Part shown: positions 15,740 through 25,274 of the stretch, in pieces
Layout of the letters: every line of letters begins with the position of its first letter
Position numbering within the stretch: position 1 is the first letter of the stretch
Assembly: GCF_025061645.1 (NCBI RefSeq)
Contig: NZ_JANYMP010000023.1
Coordinates: 62,001-126,000 of the forward strand
Origin: Umezawaea endophytica
Lineage (GTDB): Bacteria; Actinomycetota; Actinomycetes; Mycobacteriales; Pseudonocardiaceae
DNA: 64,000 nucleotides
Direction: 5' to 3'
Made by a program: the position numbers and the translations under genes
Notes under the pieces: model-generated
Seen by the model: only the letters and a program-made list of their open reading frames with translations
Database searches by the model: none
Told to the model about the DNA's origin: nothing

Positions 15740-17527
15740 TCAACTGGTCACGGTCATCGTGCGGACCACCTGCTCGCACGCGGCGCGGACCCGTTCCTCG
15801 CCCGAGGGCGTGTACTGACAGCCGACGCTGACCTGCGCGTCACCCTTGAGCACGATGTACCAGTCGATGGTCACGCCCTGCGGCCGTTCCTTGTAGTACA
15901 CGACATCCTTGTCGGCGAAGCGCGTCGACGGGGTGAAATCGGCAAGGTTCTGTGCACTTTCGTACGCCGCCCGCAGTTCACCCACGGCCCGGTCGCGATC
16001 AGCCGAGGCGTCGTAGGTGAGCTTTTGCTCTTGCACAGCGATGACGTCCTTCGACGATTCCCCACCACTGGGACGCAACTGCACCTTGCGGGACGCGGGA
16101 TCGCCGCCGCTCTGATTCCATTCGGCAGGCGCGGTGAAGCTGTAGTCGTACATCGCTATCGGTTTACCGGATGGCGCGGTTTGTGAACTACTCGTTCCAC
16201 CGGAATTCGGCGTGTCCTTCTTCGTGAGCGCATAGGCGACCGAAGCGCCTATCACCGCGACCAGCAGAACAGCGCCGATGACGAGCAGTGGAACGCGCGA
16301 CCGGTGTTTGGCCGGGATCTTGACCACCTGGACGACGGACTGCTGCGGGAATCCCGGCGCGGGGGTCGGGGGGAATGCGCCGCGGAAGCTCTCGGCAGCG
16401 CCGATGCGCCGGGTGATCTTGCGGGTGTCGTCCTCCGGTGGAAGGGGTTTCGGCGGCTGGGCCTGCTCCACGTTCACGGCGCGCAGCGCGCCCCTGGCGA
16501 CCACGGTCTCCGGCTGGTCGATGCTCGTCGGCACGACCCCGGACTGCTCCATGACCAGCCTGGCGACCATCGGGATCCGGCTCGACCCGCCCACCAGGAA
16601 GATCCCGGCGAGCTGGCGCGGGTTCAGCCCGGTGTTCCGGACGGCGCCGAGCACCAGCGCGACGGCCCGGTTGAGCGGGGCGCTGATCAGCCGCTCCAGG
16701 TCACCGCGCGTGACGTGCGCGTCGGGGAACGGCGGCGGCATCGGCACGTCGGTGTACGCGTGCCGCGACAACGTCTCCTTGGCGCCCCGCACGTCCTGGC
16801 GCAGCACCCGCCGTCGACGGCGGTCGGCCAGCGCCTGGCCCTCCACGAGCTGCCGCCACCCGTCGCGGTCGCCGGGCGGCACCTGCGAGCCGAGGTGCTC
16901 CAGCAGCATCTGGTCGACGTCCGCGCCGCCGAAGCTCTGGTCGCCCTTGGTGGCCAGCACGCGGAACGCGCCGCCCTGGCGGCTGATCACCGTCGCGTCC
17001 ACCGTGCCCGCCCCGAGGTCGAGCACGGCCAGCGTCGCGCCCTCCGCCATGGCGTGGCCCGCGGAGTGGAACACCGCGGCGGCCACCGGTTCGGGCACCA
17101 GGCGCACGTCGTTGGCGAGCCCGCTCGCGGCCTGGAGCAGCACGCGGGTCCGCACGGCACCCCAGTCGGCGGGGTGGGTGAGCACGAGGAGGTCCACCGG
17201 CATCCCGCCCGCGACCCGCCTGGCCTCGCCCACCGCGCGCCCCAGCACCGCGCGCACCACGTCGGACACCCGCAGCACGCTGGTGCCGAGCAGCAGTTCG
17301 CCGTCGTCGATCCGGCGCTTCGGGTTCGGCTCGTACCGCGACGGGTCGACGGCGGCCTGCCGCTCGGCCTCGTGGCCGACGAACAGGGTGCCGTCGGCGG
17401 CGGCGAACACGGCGGAGGGCACGAGCGGCTGACCGTCGAACACGACGACCTGCGGCTCCCGCCCGTGCACCGACATCGCGACGCAGGTGCTGGACGTGCC
17501 GAAGTCGACCGCGACGTGCAAGCTCAT
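15740..17527 (-). CDS. Hsp70-like type VII secretion-associated membrane protein (Rv3446c-type C-terminus)
   Basis: This 595-aa protein starts at ATG 17527 with a GAGGGGA box upstream. Residues 1-370 are an actin/Hsp70 ATPase fold: DFGTSSTCVA at the N-terminus, LDLGAGTVDATV in the middle and VGGSSRIPMVARL near 320. No peptide-binding domain of classical DnaK is present. A Pro-rich linker and one membrane segment (about 412-437) lead to an outside domain of about 140 residues, beginning YDYSFTAPAEW and with a CQY and later ACEQ cysteine pair. I recognise this domain as the C-terminal domain of the ESX-4 Rv3446c family. It lies between esx and eccC, as in ESX-4, and presumably helps secretion; the mechanism is unknown. 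Confidence 0.85.
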   Translation of the reverse strand: MSLHVAVDFGTSSTCVAMSVHGREPQVVVFDGQPLVPSAVFAAADGTLFVGHEAERQAAVDPSRYEPNPKRRIDDGELLLGTSVLRVSDVVRAVLGRAVGEARRVAGGMPVDLLVLTHPADWGAVRTRVLLQAASGLANDVRLVPEPVAAAVFHSAGHAMAEGATLAVLDLGAGTVDATVISRQGGAFRVLATKGDQSFGGADVDQMLLEHLGSQVPPGDRDGWRQLVEGQALADRRRRRVLRQDVRGAKETLSRHAYTDVPMPPPFPDAHVTRGDLERLISAPLNRAVALVLGAVRNTGLNPRQLAGIFLVGGSSRIPMVARLVMEQSGVVPTSIDQPETVVARGALRAVNVEQAQPPKPLPPEDDTRKITRRIGAAESFRGAFPPTPAPGFPQQSVVQVVKIPAKHRSRVPLLVIGAVLLVAVIGASVAYALTKKDTPNSGGTSSSQTAPSGKPIAMYDYSFTAPAEWNQSGGDPASRKVQLRPSGGESSKDVIAVQEQKLTYDASADRDRAVGELRAAYESAQNLADFTPSTRFADKDVVYYKERPQGVTIDWYIVLKGDAQVSVGCQYTPSGEERVRAACEQVVRTMTVTS

Positions 17528-18053
17528 CCGAATCCCCTCATCCGGCAGGACAGCCGGGCGACACATGCATACCCGATGCCGTCCGGGAGCGTGCCGCAGC
17601 CCGTCCTCCAGACGGTACGACCTCGGTGACCGGCCGGTTCACGGTCTCCCCAGTGCCTCGAAGTTCGCACGGGCGACGGCGACGCGCGGATCACCGTCGA
17701 GCGGCCCCAGGACTCCGAACCCCACCCTCACCGAACGCTTCTCCCCCCGCGCCCGCCCAGCATATGGCAATCGGTCGCGGTGTGGCCGGAGTGTGAGCGC
17801 CGCGTGAGCGGCACCGGGCAGAGTGGCGTTCGTTCACCGCGGCAGAGTTGCCACCAGCGGAAACACCGGTTGCCGAGGTTGGGGGGATCCGGTTCTCCGG
17901 TGGGGGTGCGAGCGGGCGGCGGGAATCCCAAGGGGGGTGGTTCCCACGCTTCGGGAGCATTGCGGTGACGAGCTGGGGAACCGATCCCGCGGATCCGACC
18001 GGTGCTCCCCCACCGGTCCGGCCCGCGGGATCCGTTCGTCGACAGGTCGGCGG
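17528..18053 (-). other. Intergenic stretch upstream of the Hsp70-like gene
   Basis: No gene is supported in these 526 bases. Open frames on both strands lack ribosome sites and family resemblance. It must hold the promoter of the minus-strand Hsp70-like/esx operon; I cannot pick a box with confidence. Confidence 0.5.
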
Positions 18054-18095
18054 ACGACGAGAGGCCCGCGGCGTGCGCCGCGGGCCTCTCGTCGT
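18054..18095 (-). terminator. Strong terminator hairpin of eccC
   Basis: A perfect 19-bp inverted repeat (18054-18072 with 18077-18095) and a 4-nt loop GTGC lie 11 nt after the eccC stop codon. Confidence 0.9.
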
Positions 18096-18106
18096 GTCGA
18101 GGTGCT

Positions 18107-21100
18107 CTACTCCGGGTCGACCCAGGCGAACTGGACGCGCTGCTGGCCGTTCTTGCGGGTGACCAGCGTGCCCCGGCCGGGAGGCTGCGGCGACGCCTTG
18201 AGGTTGCCCACGAGGTTGCCCTCCTCCTTGGAGCCGCTGCCGATCATGAACGGCGAGGCGATCTCCTTCAGCTTGCCGATGATCGGGTCGAACATGGCGC
18301 GCGAGGCGCCACCCATGCGGCGGACGACGACGATGTGGAGACCGACGTCCTTGGCCTGCGGGATGAACTCCGCCAAGGGCTGCAAGGGGTTCTGGCCGCC
18401 CTGCGGGGCGACGAGGTCGTAGTCGTCGACGATGACGAACAGCTCCGGGCCCTTCCACCAGGACCGGTTGCGGAGCTGGTCCTGGGTGACGTCCGGGCCG
18501 GGGAGCCTGCCGACCATCGAGCCGCGGACGTCCTTGACCAGGTCGACGAGCTGCGCGGACGAGACCGCGTAGCTGAGCAGGTGGTCGGTGTCGATGAAGC
18601 CGAGCATCGTGCGGCGGTAGTCCACCAGCAGGATCAGGGCTTCCGACGACGTGTACTGCGTCATGATGCCGCGCACGATCGCGCGGAGCATGCCGGTCTT
18701 GCCGGACTCGCCGTCGGCCAGCGACATGAAGTGCGGGTCGTTGTCGAAGTCCAGGTAGACCGGGGCCAGCTCGTCCTCGTCCACGCCGATCGGGACCATG
18801 TGGCCGCGGTTCGGCCTCACCTGGTCGGCCTGGGCGATGAGCTGCGGGTACGGCAGCAGGTCGGGCAGCAGGCGGACGGCCGGGGCGTGCGGGCCGCGCC
18901 ACGCCTGGTTGACCTTGCCGATGAGGTCGGCGATGCCGGCGGCGACGTTCGTCGGGTCGGACGAGGCGTCGATGCGGGGCAGCGCGGTGAGGAAGTGCAG
19001 CTTCTGCGGGGAGAGCCCTCGACCGGGCCTGCCGGGCGGGATGTTGACGGCGACCTTGCGGTCCACATCGGACTCGCTCGGGTCACCGAGGCGCAGCTCG
19101 AACCTGGTGCCCAGCAGGTCCTTCATGGCAGGCCGGATCTCGGCCCACCGGTTCGCGGCGATGACGACGTGCACGCCGTAGGACAGGCCCTGCGCCGCCA
19201 ACTGCTGCACCAGCGGTTCGAGGGTGTCGAACTCCTGGCGGAAGTTCATCCAGCCGTCGACGATCAGGAACGCGTCGCCGAAGGCGTCGTCCTTGATCTC
19301 CCCGCGCCGCTTGCGGTTGCGGAACTCGACCATCGAGTCGATGCCCTGCGCGCGGAACCGCTGCTCGCGCTCGGAGATCAACCCGGTCAGCTCGGCGACC
19401 ATGCGGCGCGACTTGTCCACGTCCAGCCTGCTGGCGAAACCACCGACGTGCGGCATCCGCTCCAGCGCGGCGAGCGTGCCACCACCGAGGTCGAGGCAGT
19501 AGAACTGCACCTCCTGCGGGGTGTGCGTGAGCGCCATCGACGTGATGAGCGTGCGCAGCATCATCGACTTGCCCGACTGCGGGCCGCCGACGATCGCGCC
19601 GTGGCCCGCGGCACCGGAGAAGTCCGCCCACAGCAGGTCGCGGCGTTGTTCGAACGGCTTGTCCACGACGCCGATGGCGACCTGGAGCTTGCCGTTGGTG
19701 ACGAAGCCCGGCGACGTGAGGCCGCGGTCCTCGGTGGGCTGCAACGGGGGCAGCATCGTGTCCAGCGACGGCGGCTCGTTCAGCGGGGGCAGCCACACCT
19801 CGTGCGCGGGCGGGCCCTGGCCGACGAGCTTGTTGACGATGACCTCGAGCTGGCTGGGCTCGTTGCTGTCTTCCTTCTTCTCCTCGACGACCGGCGCGAT
19901 CGGCCGGATCGGCTCCTTGGGGATCTCGATGTAGTCCGGCACGAAGTAGCGGGGCCGCTTGTCGCCGCTGACCGCGGCGGACGGGCCAGCGGCCTGGAGA
20001 CCGGCGGGCCGGTACGGGCCGGACACGTAGAGGGCCTTGAACCGCACCAGCGGCGACCCCTGGATGCCCAGGTAGCCGGAGCCGGGGATGGGCGGCAGCT
20101 CGTACGCGTCGGGCACGCCGATCGCCGCGCGGGACTCGGCCGCGGAGAACGTCTTCAGACCGATCCGGTAGGACAGGAACGTGTCCAGACCGCGCAGCTT
20201 GCCCTCTTCGAGGCGCTGCGAGGCGAGCAGCATGTGGATCTGGAGCGAGCGGCCGACTCGACCGATCTGGAGGAAGATGTCGATGAAGTCCGGCTTCGCC
20301 GTCAGCATCTCGGAGAACTCGTCGATGCAGATGAACAGCGCGGGCAGCGGGTCGAGGTCGGCGCCGTTCTCGCGCGCCTTCTCGTAGTCCCAGACGTTCT
20401 TGTAGTTGCCCTTCGCCAGCACCTCCTGGCGGCGCGACACCTCACCCGCGATGGCGTCCTTCATGCGGTCGACCAGCGTCAGGTCGCCCGCGAGGTTGGT
20501 GATCGTCGCGGCGACGTGCGGCGCCTTGTCCAGGCCCAGGAACGTCGCGCCACCCTTGAAGTCGACCAGGATCATGTTGAGCGAGGTCGACGAGTGCGTG
20601 GCCAGCATGCCCAGCACGAGGGTGCGCAGGAACTCCGACTTGCCGGAACCGGTCGCGCCGATGCACAGGCCGTGCGGACCCATGCCCTCCATCGCGGATT
20701 CCTTGATGTCCAGCTCGACCTGCTGACCGAACTCGCCGATGCCGAACGGCACCCGGTAGCGGTCGCGCACCGGCCTCGGCCGCCACGCCTGCTGCACGTC
20801 GAACGTCATCGGGTCGCCGGGGATGTTCAGGAACTCCAGCAGCGGCGGGTTGTTGCTCATCGACAGCGGGTCCTCCTCGCTGCCACCGGTGTCGACGCCG
20901 CCGACCCGGTACGGCGAGAGGCGGCGGGCGAGCGCCTCGACCTCGACCAGGCTCAGCCAGTCGGGACGGCCGAACCACTCGACGCCGCTGGCGCTGCGGG
21001 CGCCAAGCTTGTCGTCCTCGATCACCAGCCGCAGGCCGCGGCGGGCGGTCAGGTTGCCCAGCGACTCCGACAGGTCGAGCAGCGTCACGCCGACGAGGCC

Positions 21101-22108
21101 CTCTTCGAGCAGGATCTGCTCTTCGCGGGTCACGTCGCCGTCGTCGATCACGATCACGATGTGCGGCTGGTCGGCGGGCGGCGGCGCGTTGCGGGTGAAC
21201 CGCTGGCGGTCGCGGAGCTGCTCGTCCAGCATCTGCTCGACCTCGGCGAGCGAGCCCGCCATCATCCGCATCTGGCCGATGCCGTCGACGATCGTCGGGT
21301 GCTGCACGTGCGGCAGCCACTTCGCCCACTCCCACTGGGCCTTGGTGCGGCCGGTGGTGACGACGGCGATCAGCAGGTCGTCCGGGCAGTGGAACGTGGC
21401 GAGCTGGGCCAGCAGCGCCCTGGCGAGGCCCCGTTTGATCTCGGTGTCGCCGATCAGGCCGACCGCGGCGAACCCGCGCAGCGCGATGGAGATCGGCAGT
21501 TCCGGCACGAGCGAGTGGGCGCGCACGAAGCGGCGCAGCGCCAGCGTCGCGATCGGCTCCAGCTCCTCGACGGGGCCGGTCTGCGGCGGCACGAGCCGGG
21601 TGGCCAGCCGCTGCGAGCCGCGGCCCGCGCGCAGGTGGCAGAAGTCTGGGTCGTTCTGGCGGCGCTCCCACATGCGGCGGGTGGTGGCGAGCGACCACAG
21701 CATCTGCGGGTCGGGGTGGACCCACTCGCGCTCCGCGCGCTGCTCGTCGGCTGCCTCACGGGCGCGGTCCCGCATCTGGCCGAGGTACCGCAGGTAGTCC
21801 TTGCGGTCCTCGTTCATCTCGGCCTTCTTCTGGCCCTTGCCGCTGCCCATGCCGCCGGCCATCATGCCGACGGTCGAGATCATCATCATGCCCGGCATGA
21901 TCATCGCGGCGGGAGCCCTGGAGCCGGTGCTGAACATCAGCGCCATCATCCCGAGCGAAGAGGCGATCATGACGGCGGGCAGCGCCTTCATCATGATGTT
22001 GCCGGGGATGATCCGGGGCACCTCGGGCGGTGGTTCGAGGTGCACCTCGCCACCGGGCGGCCGCGGGGCAGCGAGGCGTGGCGTTCGCTTGAACTGCAGC
22101 GTGCTCAC
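18107..22108 (-). CDS. eccC: Type VII secretion FtsK/SpoIIIE ATPase EccC (fused EccCa-EccCb)
   Basis: EccC is the motor and substrate receptor of ESX machines. At 1333 aa it is the one-piece form. After a proline-rich start come two membrane segments (about 38-62 and 65-88) and three ATPase domains with P-loops GATGSGKSEF (about 482), GGPQSGKSMM (about 840) and DGESGKTGM (about 1130). Walker B-like LFICIDEFSEML follows the first. All three Walker A lysines are present, so all three could bind nucleotide. It is divergent from eccD; both promoters lie in 22109-22356. It corresponds by synteny to eccC4. Confidence 0.97.
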   Translation of the reverse strand: MSTLQFKRTPRLAAPRPPGGEVHLEPPPEVPRIIPGNIMMKALPAVMIASSLGMMALMFSTGSRAPAAMIMPGMMMISTVGMMAGGMGSGKGQKKAEMNEDRKDYLRYLGQMRDRAREAADEQRAEREWVHPDPQMLWSLATTRRMWERRQNDPDFCHLRAGRGSQRLATRLVPPQTGPVEELEPIATLALRRFVRAHSLVPELPISIALRGFAAVGLIGDTEIKRGLARALLAQLATFHCPDDLLIAVVTTGRTKAQWEWAKWLPHVQHPTIVDGIGQMRMMAGSLAEVEQMLDEQLRDRQRFTRNAPPPADQPHIVIVIDDGDVTREEQILLEEGLVGVTLLDLSESLGNLTARRGLRLVIEDDKLGARSASGVEWFGRPDWLSLVEVEALARRLSPYRVGGVDTGGSEEDPLSMSNNPPLLEFLNIPGDPMTFDVQQAWRPRPVRDRYRVPFGIGEFGQQVELDIKESAMEGMGPHGLCIGATGSGKSEFLRTLVLGMLATHSSTSLNMILVDFKGGATFLGLDKAPHVAATITNLAGDLTLVDRMKDAIAGEVSRRQEVLAKGNYKNVWDYEKARENGADLDPLPALFICIDEFSEMLTAKPDFIDIFLQIGRVGRSLQIHMLLASQRLEEGKLRGLDTFLSYRIGLKTFSAAESRAAIGVPDAYELPPIPGSGYLGIQGSPLVRFKALYVSGPYRPAGLQAAGPSAAVSGDKRPRYFVPDYIEIPKEPIRPIAPVVEEKKEDSNEPSQLEVIVNKLVGQGPPAHEVWLPPLNEPPSLDTMLPPLQPTEDRGLTSPGFVTNGKLQVAIGVVDKPFEQRRDLLWADFSGAAGHGAIVGGPQSGKSMMLRTLITSMALTHTPQEVQFYCLDLGGGTLAALERMPHVGGFASRLDVDKSRRMVAELTGLISEREQRFRAQGIDSMVEFRNRKRRGEIKDDAFGDAFLIVDGWMNFRQEFDTLEPLVQQLAAQGLSYGVHVVIAANRWAEIRPAMKDLLGTRFELRLGDPSESDVDRKVAVNIPPGRPGRGLSPQKLHFLTALPRIDASSDPTNVAAGIADLIGKVNQAWRGPHAPAVRLLPDLLPYPQLIAQADQVRPNRGHMVPIGVDEDELAPVYLDFDNDPHFMSLADGESGKTGMLRAIVRGIMTQYTSSEALILLVDYRRTMLGFIDTDHLLSYAVSSAQLVDLVKDVRGSMVGRLPGPDVTQDQLRNRSWWKGPELFVIVDDYDLVAPQGGQNPLQPLAEFIPQAKDVGLHIVVVRRMGGASRAMFDPIIGKLKEIASPFMIGSGSKEEGNLVGNLKASPQPPGRGTLVTRKNGQQRVQFAWVDPE

Positions 22109-22356
22109 CTGACAGGCACCTCTTCAAGTCGTTTGTCGAACAACCCCACTGCGCCGCTTCACGGGCGCACCACCAGCACTTCCGGACACTAGGGCTCACG
22201 TGTCCGCGAGGCTCACGCGGGTCGGCGGAGGACCAAGTGGGACGTCTTCCCCGAACCGCCGGTGCGCACGTGACCGGTACGGCCATACTAGGGTCGCTCG
22301 CCGGGCCGGTGTGTCCGTTCGGCGGAACGAGCGAAACAGAAACTCAGGAGGTACTG
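22109..22356. promoter_or_regulatory. Divergent promoter region between eccC and eccD
   Basis: This 248-nt gap separates the divergent eccC and eccD genes and must contain both promoters. AGGAGGT at 22346-22352 is the eccD ribosome site, 4-5 nt before GTG 22357, and decides that start over the longer frame from 22237. Confidence 0.6.
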
Positions 22357-23751
22357 GTGGCAACCGGTACGACGGTCTTCAGCCGGGTGACCGTGGTTGC
22401 GCCGCGGACGCGCATCGACGTCGCTCTGCCCGCCGACGTCGCCGTGGCCGACCTGCTGCCGATGCTGCTGGACATGGCCAAGGAGGCCACTCCGGACGGC
22501 GGTGTGCGGCACGGCGGCTGGTGCCTGGCGAGGTTGGGCGACAGCCCTCTCGACCCCGGCCGCACGCTGGCGTCGCTCGGCGTGGTCGACGGTGATCTGC
22601 TCCAGCTCCGCAGGCGCAACGAGAACCCCCCGCCGCCGCTGTTCGACGACGTGGTGGACGCCATCGCGGAGTCGAACCCGGACAGCTTCCGGCCGTGGAC
22701 CAAGGACACCGCCCGCCGCTACGGCCACATCGCGGGCGCGCTGGCGCTGATCGCCGCCGCGGTGTCGCTGCTGATGTCGGGCAGCCTGATGGGCGGCAGC
22801 AGCCTCCCGGTCGCCATCACCGCCGGTGTCACGGCCGTCGCGGCGCTCGCCGCGGGCGCGGTCGTCGCCCGCTCCTACAGCGCGGTCGACACCGGTGTGC
22901 TGGTCGTCGCCGCGGGCGCGCTCCCGATGGCGTTCGTGTCCGGCCTCTACATCGTCCCCGGCTCGCTCGGGCGGCCGAACCTGCTGCTGGGCAGCGTGCT
23001 GGTGCTGATCTTCGCGTCGGCCGCCATCCTGCTGATCGGCCAGGGCATCACGGTGTTCGTGGCCGCCGCGACCGCGGCGGGCCTCGGGGCCATCGCGTTC
23101 CTGTTCGCGTCGCTGATCGCGCACCCGTCGCCGGGCATCGCGGCGGCGACCGCGGCGGTGTCGCTGGCGGCGCTGTCGGTGCTGCCCAGGATCACGATCC
23201 AGTTGGCGAAGCTGCCGCTGCCGATCGTGCCGGGGAGCGCGGAGGACCTCAAGGAGGACACCGGCTTCCCGGAGTACGCCGTCATCGAGCGGCGCACCGC
23301 CACGGCGCACGAGTACATGACCGGCATGATCATCGGCAGCGGCGCGGTCACCGCGGTCGCCGCCGTGATCGCCGCGTCGGACGGGACGATCTGGGGTCCG
23401 CTGCTCGCGGGCGCCGTGACCCTCGTGCTGCTGCTCCGCGGCCGGGCCTACGCGAACGGCGCGCAGGCCGTGGCGCTGCTCGCCAGCGGCATGGTCGCGG
23501 GTGCGGGCGTGCTGCTCGGCTGGATGATGGACTCCTCCCCCGCGACCCGGCTGCTGTACGTGTTCGGCGCGCTGGTCGTCGTCGCGGCCGTGGCGCTGGT
23601 GCTCGGCGTGATCTTCCCGAACCAGAAGTTCTCGCCCGTGCTCCGCCGCACGGTGGACGTGCTGGAGGGCATCCTCATCGCCTCCGTGCTGCCGCTCGCG
23701 CTCGCCGTGATGGACCTCTACATCGTGATGCGCCAACTGATCGCGCCCTGA
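22357..23751 (+). CDS. eccD: Type VII secretion integral membrane protein EccD
   Basis: EccD forms the membrane barrel of the ESX complex. From GTG 22357 (464 aa) it has a ubiquitin-like N-terminal domain (about 1-85, starting TTVFSRVTVVAP) and then about eleven transmembrane helices, from about residue 128 to the C-terminal LALAVMDLYIVM. There is no added domain. It is followed after 20 nt by mycP on the same strand. This matches the order eccD4-mycP4 of ESX-4. Confidence 0.95.
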   Translation: MATGTTVFSRVTVVAPRTRIDVALPADVAVADLLPMLLDMAKEATPDGGVRHGGWCLARLGDSPLDPGRTLASLGVVDGDLLQLRRRNENPPPPLFDDVVDAIAESNPDSFRPWTKDTARRYGHIAGALALIAAAVSLLMSGSLMGGSSLPVAITAGVTAVAALAAGAVVARSYSAVDTGVLVVAAGALPMAFVSGLYIVPGSLGRPNLLLGSVLVLIFASAAILLIGQGITVFVAAATAAGLGAIAFLFASLIAHPSPGIAAATAAVSLAALSVLPRITIQLAKLPLPIVPGSAEDLKEDTGFPEYAVIERRTATAHEYMTGMIIGSGAVTAVAAVIAASDGTIWGPLLAGAVTLVLLLRGRAYANGAQAVALLASGMVAGAGVLLGWMMDSSPATRLLYVFGALVVVAAVALVLGVIFPNQKFSPVLRRTVDVLEGILIASVLPLALAVMDLYIVMRQLIAP

Positions 23752-23771
23752 CCGCGAGGACACCTCCCACC

Positions 23772-25193
23772 ATGCGTGTTTCCCGCACCGTCAAGAAGGC
23801 CGCCGCCGCGACGGCCGTCGCGCTGCTGCTCGCGACCGGGCCGCTGGCAGGCCCCGTCGCCGTCGCCCAGACCACGCCGAACTCGGTGCCGCCGCCGGTC
23901 GACCCGAGCGTGCTCGACGCGCCCGCCGAGCCCAAGTCCGACGTGGAGTACACCCGCACGAACAAGGCCTGCATCGGTTCCAGCACCGGCAACCGGGCGC
24001 TCGTCCCCAAGCCGCGCGCGCAGATGGTGCTGCGGCTGGAGGAGGCGCACGAGTTCGCCACCGGCCAGGGCGTGAAGATCGCGATCATCGACACCGGGGT
24101 GGAGGCCGAGCACCCGCGGTTGAAGGGTCGGGTCAGGGCGACGGGCGACTACGTCGTCACGGCGGAGAAGGGCACGACCGACTGCGACGGGCACGGGACC
24201 GAGGTCGCCGGTGTCGCGGCGGCCAGCCGGGACCCCGACACCGGGTTCGTCGGGGCGGCCCCCGACGCGGAGATCCTGGCGATCCGGCAGACCAGCGACC
24301 GGTACGAGTTCAAGGACAAGACCGGCGCCGACGTGCGGAAGTCCGCGGGCAAGGTGACGACGCTCGCGCAGGCCATCGTGCGGGCCGTCGACCAGGGCGC
24401 GGACGTCATCAACATCTCGCTCACGTCGTGCGACTCGCCGAAGGCGCCGAGCGCGGGCGAGCGGAAGCTCCAGGCCGCCATCGACTGGGCGGTGAACAAG
24501 ATGGACACCGTCATCGTCACCGCCGCGGGCAACATCGGCTCGGACGGGACGGGCTGCAAGGACCAGAACGACAACCAGAACCCGGACACCGTGAAGGTGA
24601 TCGCGTCCCCGCCCTGGTACAGCAAGGACGTGCTGTCGGTGGCGTCGATCAACAAGCTCGGCGAGCCGTCGACGTTCAGCGTGTGGGGCCCGTGGGTCAG
24701 CATCGCCGCTCCCGGCGAGGACATCACCACCATCGACCCCAAGGGCACCGGCCTGACCAACGCCAACGCCGACGAGCAGGGTGCGCTGACGACGATCCAG
24801 GGCACCTCGTTCGCCTCGCCGTACGTGGCGGGTGTCGCGGCGCTGGTCCGGCAGAAGTTCCCGAACCTGACCGCGCGGCAGGTGATGGACCGCCTCACGG
24901 CGACGGCGCAGCACCCCGGCAACCCGTCCGGCCGCGACCACAAGGTCGGCGCCGGGATGATCAACCCGATCGCCGCGCTCACGGCCGACCTGCCCGCCGA
25001 GGCCGAGGGCGCGGTGGTCCCGCAGATCGCCCCGCTGAACACGGACCTCGGTCCCGGCCTGCACAAGGACAACACGCAGCTCGTGGTGGCCCTGTCCGGC
25101 ACCGGGATCGGCGTCGGACTGCTGCTGCTGACGCTGTTCATCGTCCACACCATGGGCCGCACCCGCGGCCGCTCGGTCGTCCGCCGCGGCTGA
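23772..25193 (+). CDS. mycP: Type VII secretion-associated serine protease mycosin
   Basis: Mycosin is a membrane-anchored subtilase required for ESX activity. This 473-aa protein has a signal peptide (about 1-33, ending near VAVAQTT). The catalytic Asp is in IIDTGVEAEHP (about 105), His in DGHGTEVAGV (about 140) and Ser in GTSFASPYVAGV (about 344). One C-terminal membrane helix (about 430-455) is followed by an Arg-rich cytoplasmic end. Cys residues near 63 and 138 could form the usual mycosin disulfide. ATG 23772 directly follows eccD, and a terminator follows. Confidence 0.96.
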   Translation: MRVSRTVKKAAAATAVALLLATGPLAGPVAVAQTTPNSVPPPVDPSVLDAPAEPKSDVEYTRTNKACIGSSTGNRALVPKPRAQMVLRLEEAHEFATGQGVKIAIIDTGVEAEHPRLKGRVRATGDYVVTAEKGTTDCDGHGTEVAGVAAASRDPDTGFVGAAPDAEILAIRQTSDRYEFKDKTGADVRKSAGKVTTLAQAIVRAVDQGADVINISLTSCDSPKAPSAGERKLQAAIDWAVNKMDTVIVTAAGNIGSDGTGCKDQNDNQNPDTVKVIASPPWYSKDVLSVASINKLGEPSTFSVWGPWVSIAAPGEDITTIDPKGTGLTNANADEQGALTTIQGTSFASPYVAGVAALVRQKFPNLTARQVMDRLTATAQHPGNPSGRDHKVGAGMINPIAALTADLPAEAEGAVVPQIAPLNTDLGPGLHKDNTQLVVALSGTGIGVGLLLLTLFIVHTMGRTRGRSVVRRG

Positions 25194-25207
25194 CCCCACC
25201 AGCACGA

Positions 25208-25253
25208 GAACGGGCGGTGCCCGGCGGTGACATCCGCCGAACACCGCCCGTTC
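25208..25253. terminator. Bidirectional terminator between mycP and the 402-aa substrate
   Basis: GAACGGGCGGTG (25208-25219) pairs with CACCGCCCGTTC (25242-25253), with an inner GGCGG/CCGCC stem. It lies between the two convergent genes. Confidence 0.85.
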
Positions 25254-25274
25254 CGCTGTCCGCTACCGGCCGGT

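Noticed and set aside
17728-18422. Short open frames between the Hsp70-like gene and eccC
   Set aside because: They cross the strong eccC terminator or eccC itself, and none resembles a protein family.
22237-22356. Longer eccD start at 22237
   Set aside because: The GTG at 22357 has AGGAGGT at proper distance and gives the usual EccD N-terminus; the extra 40 residues show no conserved pattern.
22695-23771. Extension of mycP to 22695
   Set aside because: It overlaps the whole eccD membrane domain in another frame; ATG 23772 begins a clear signal peptide.
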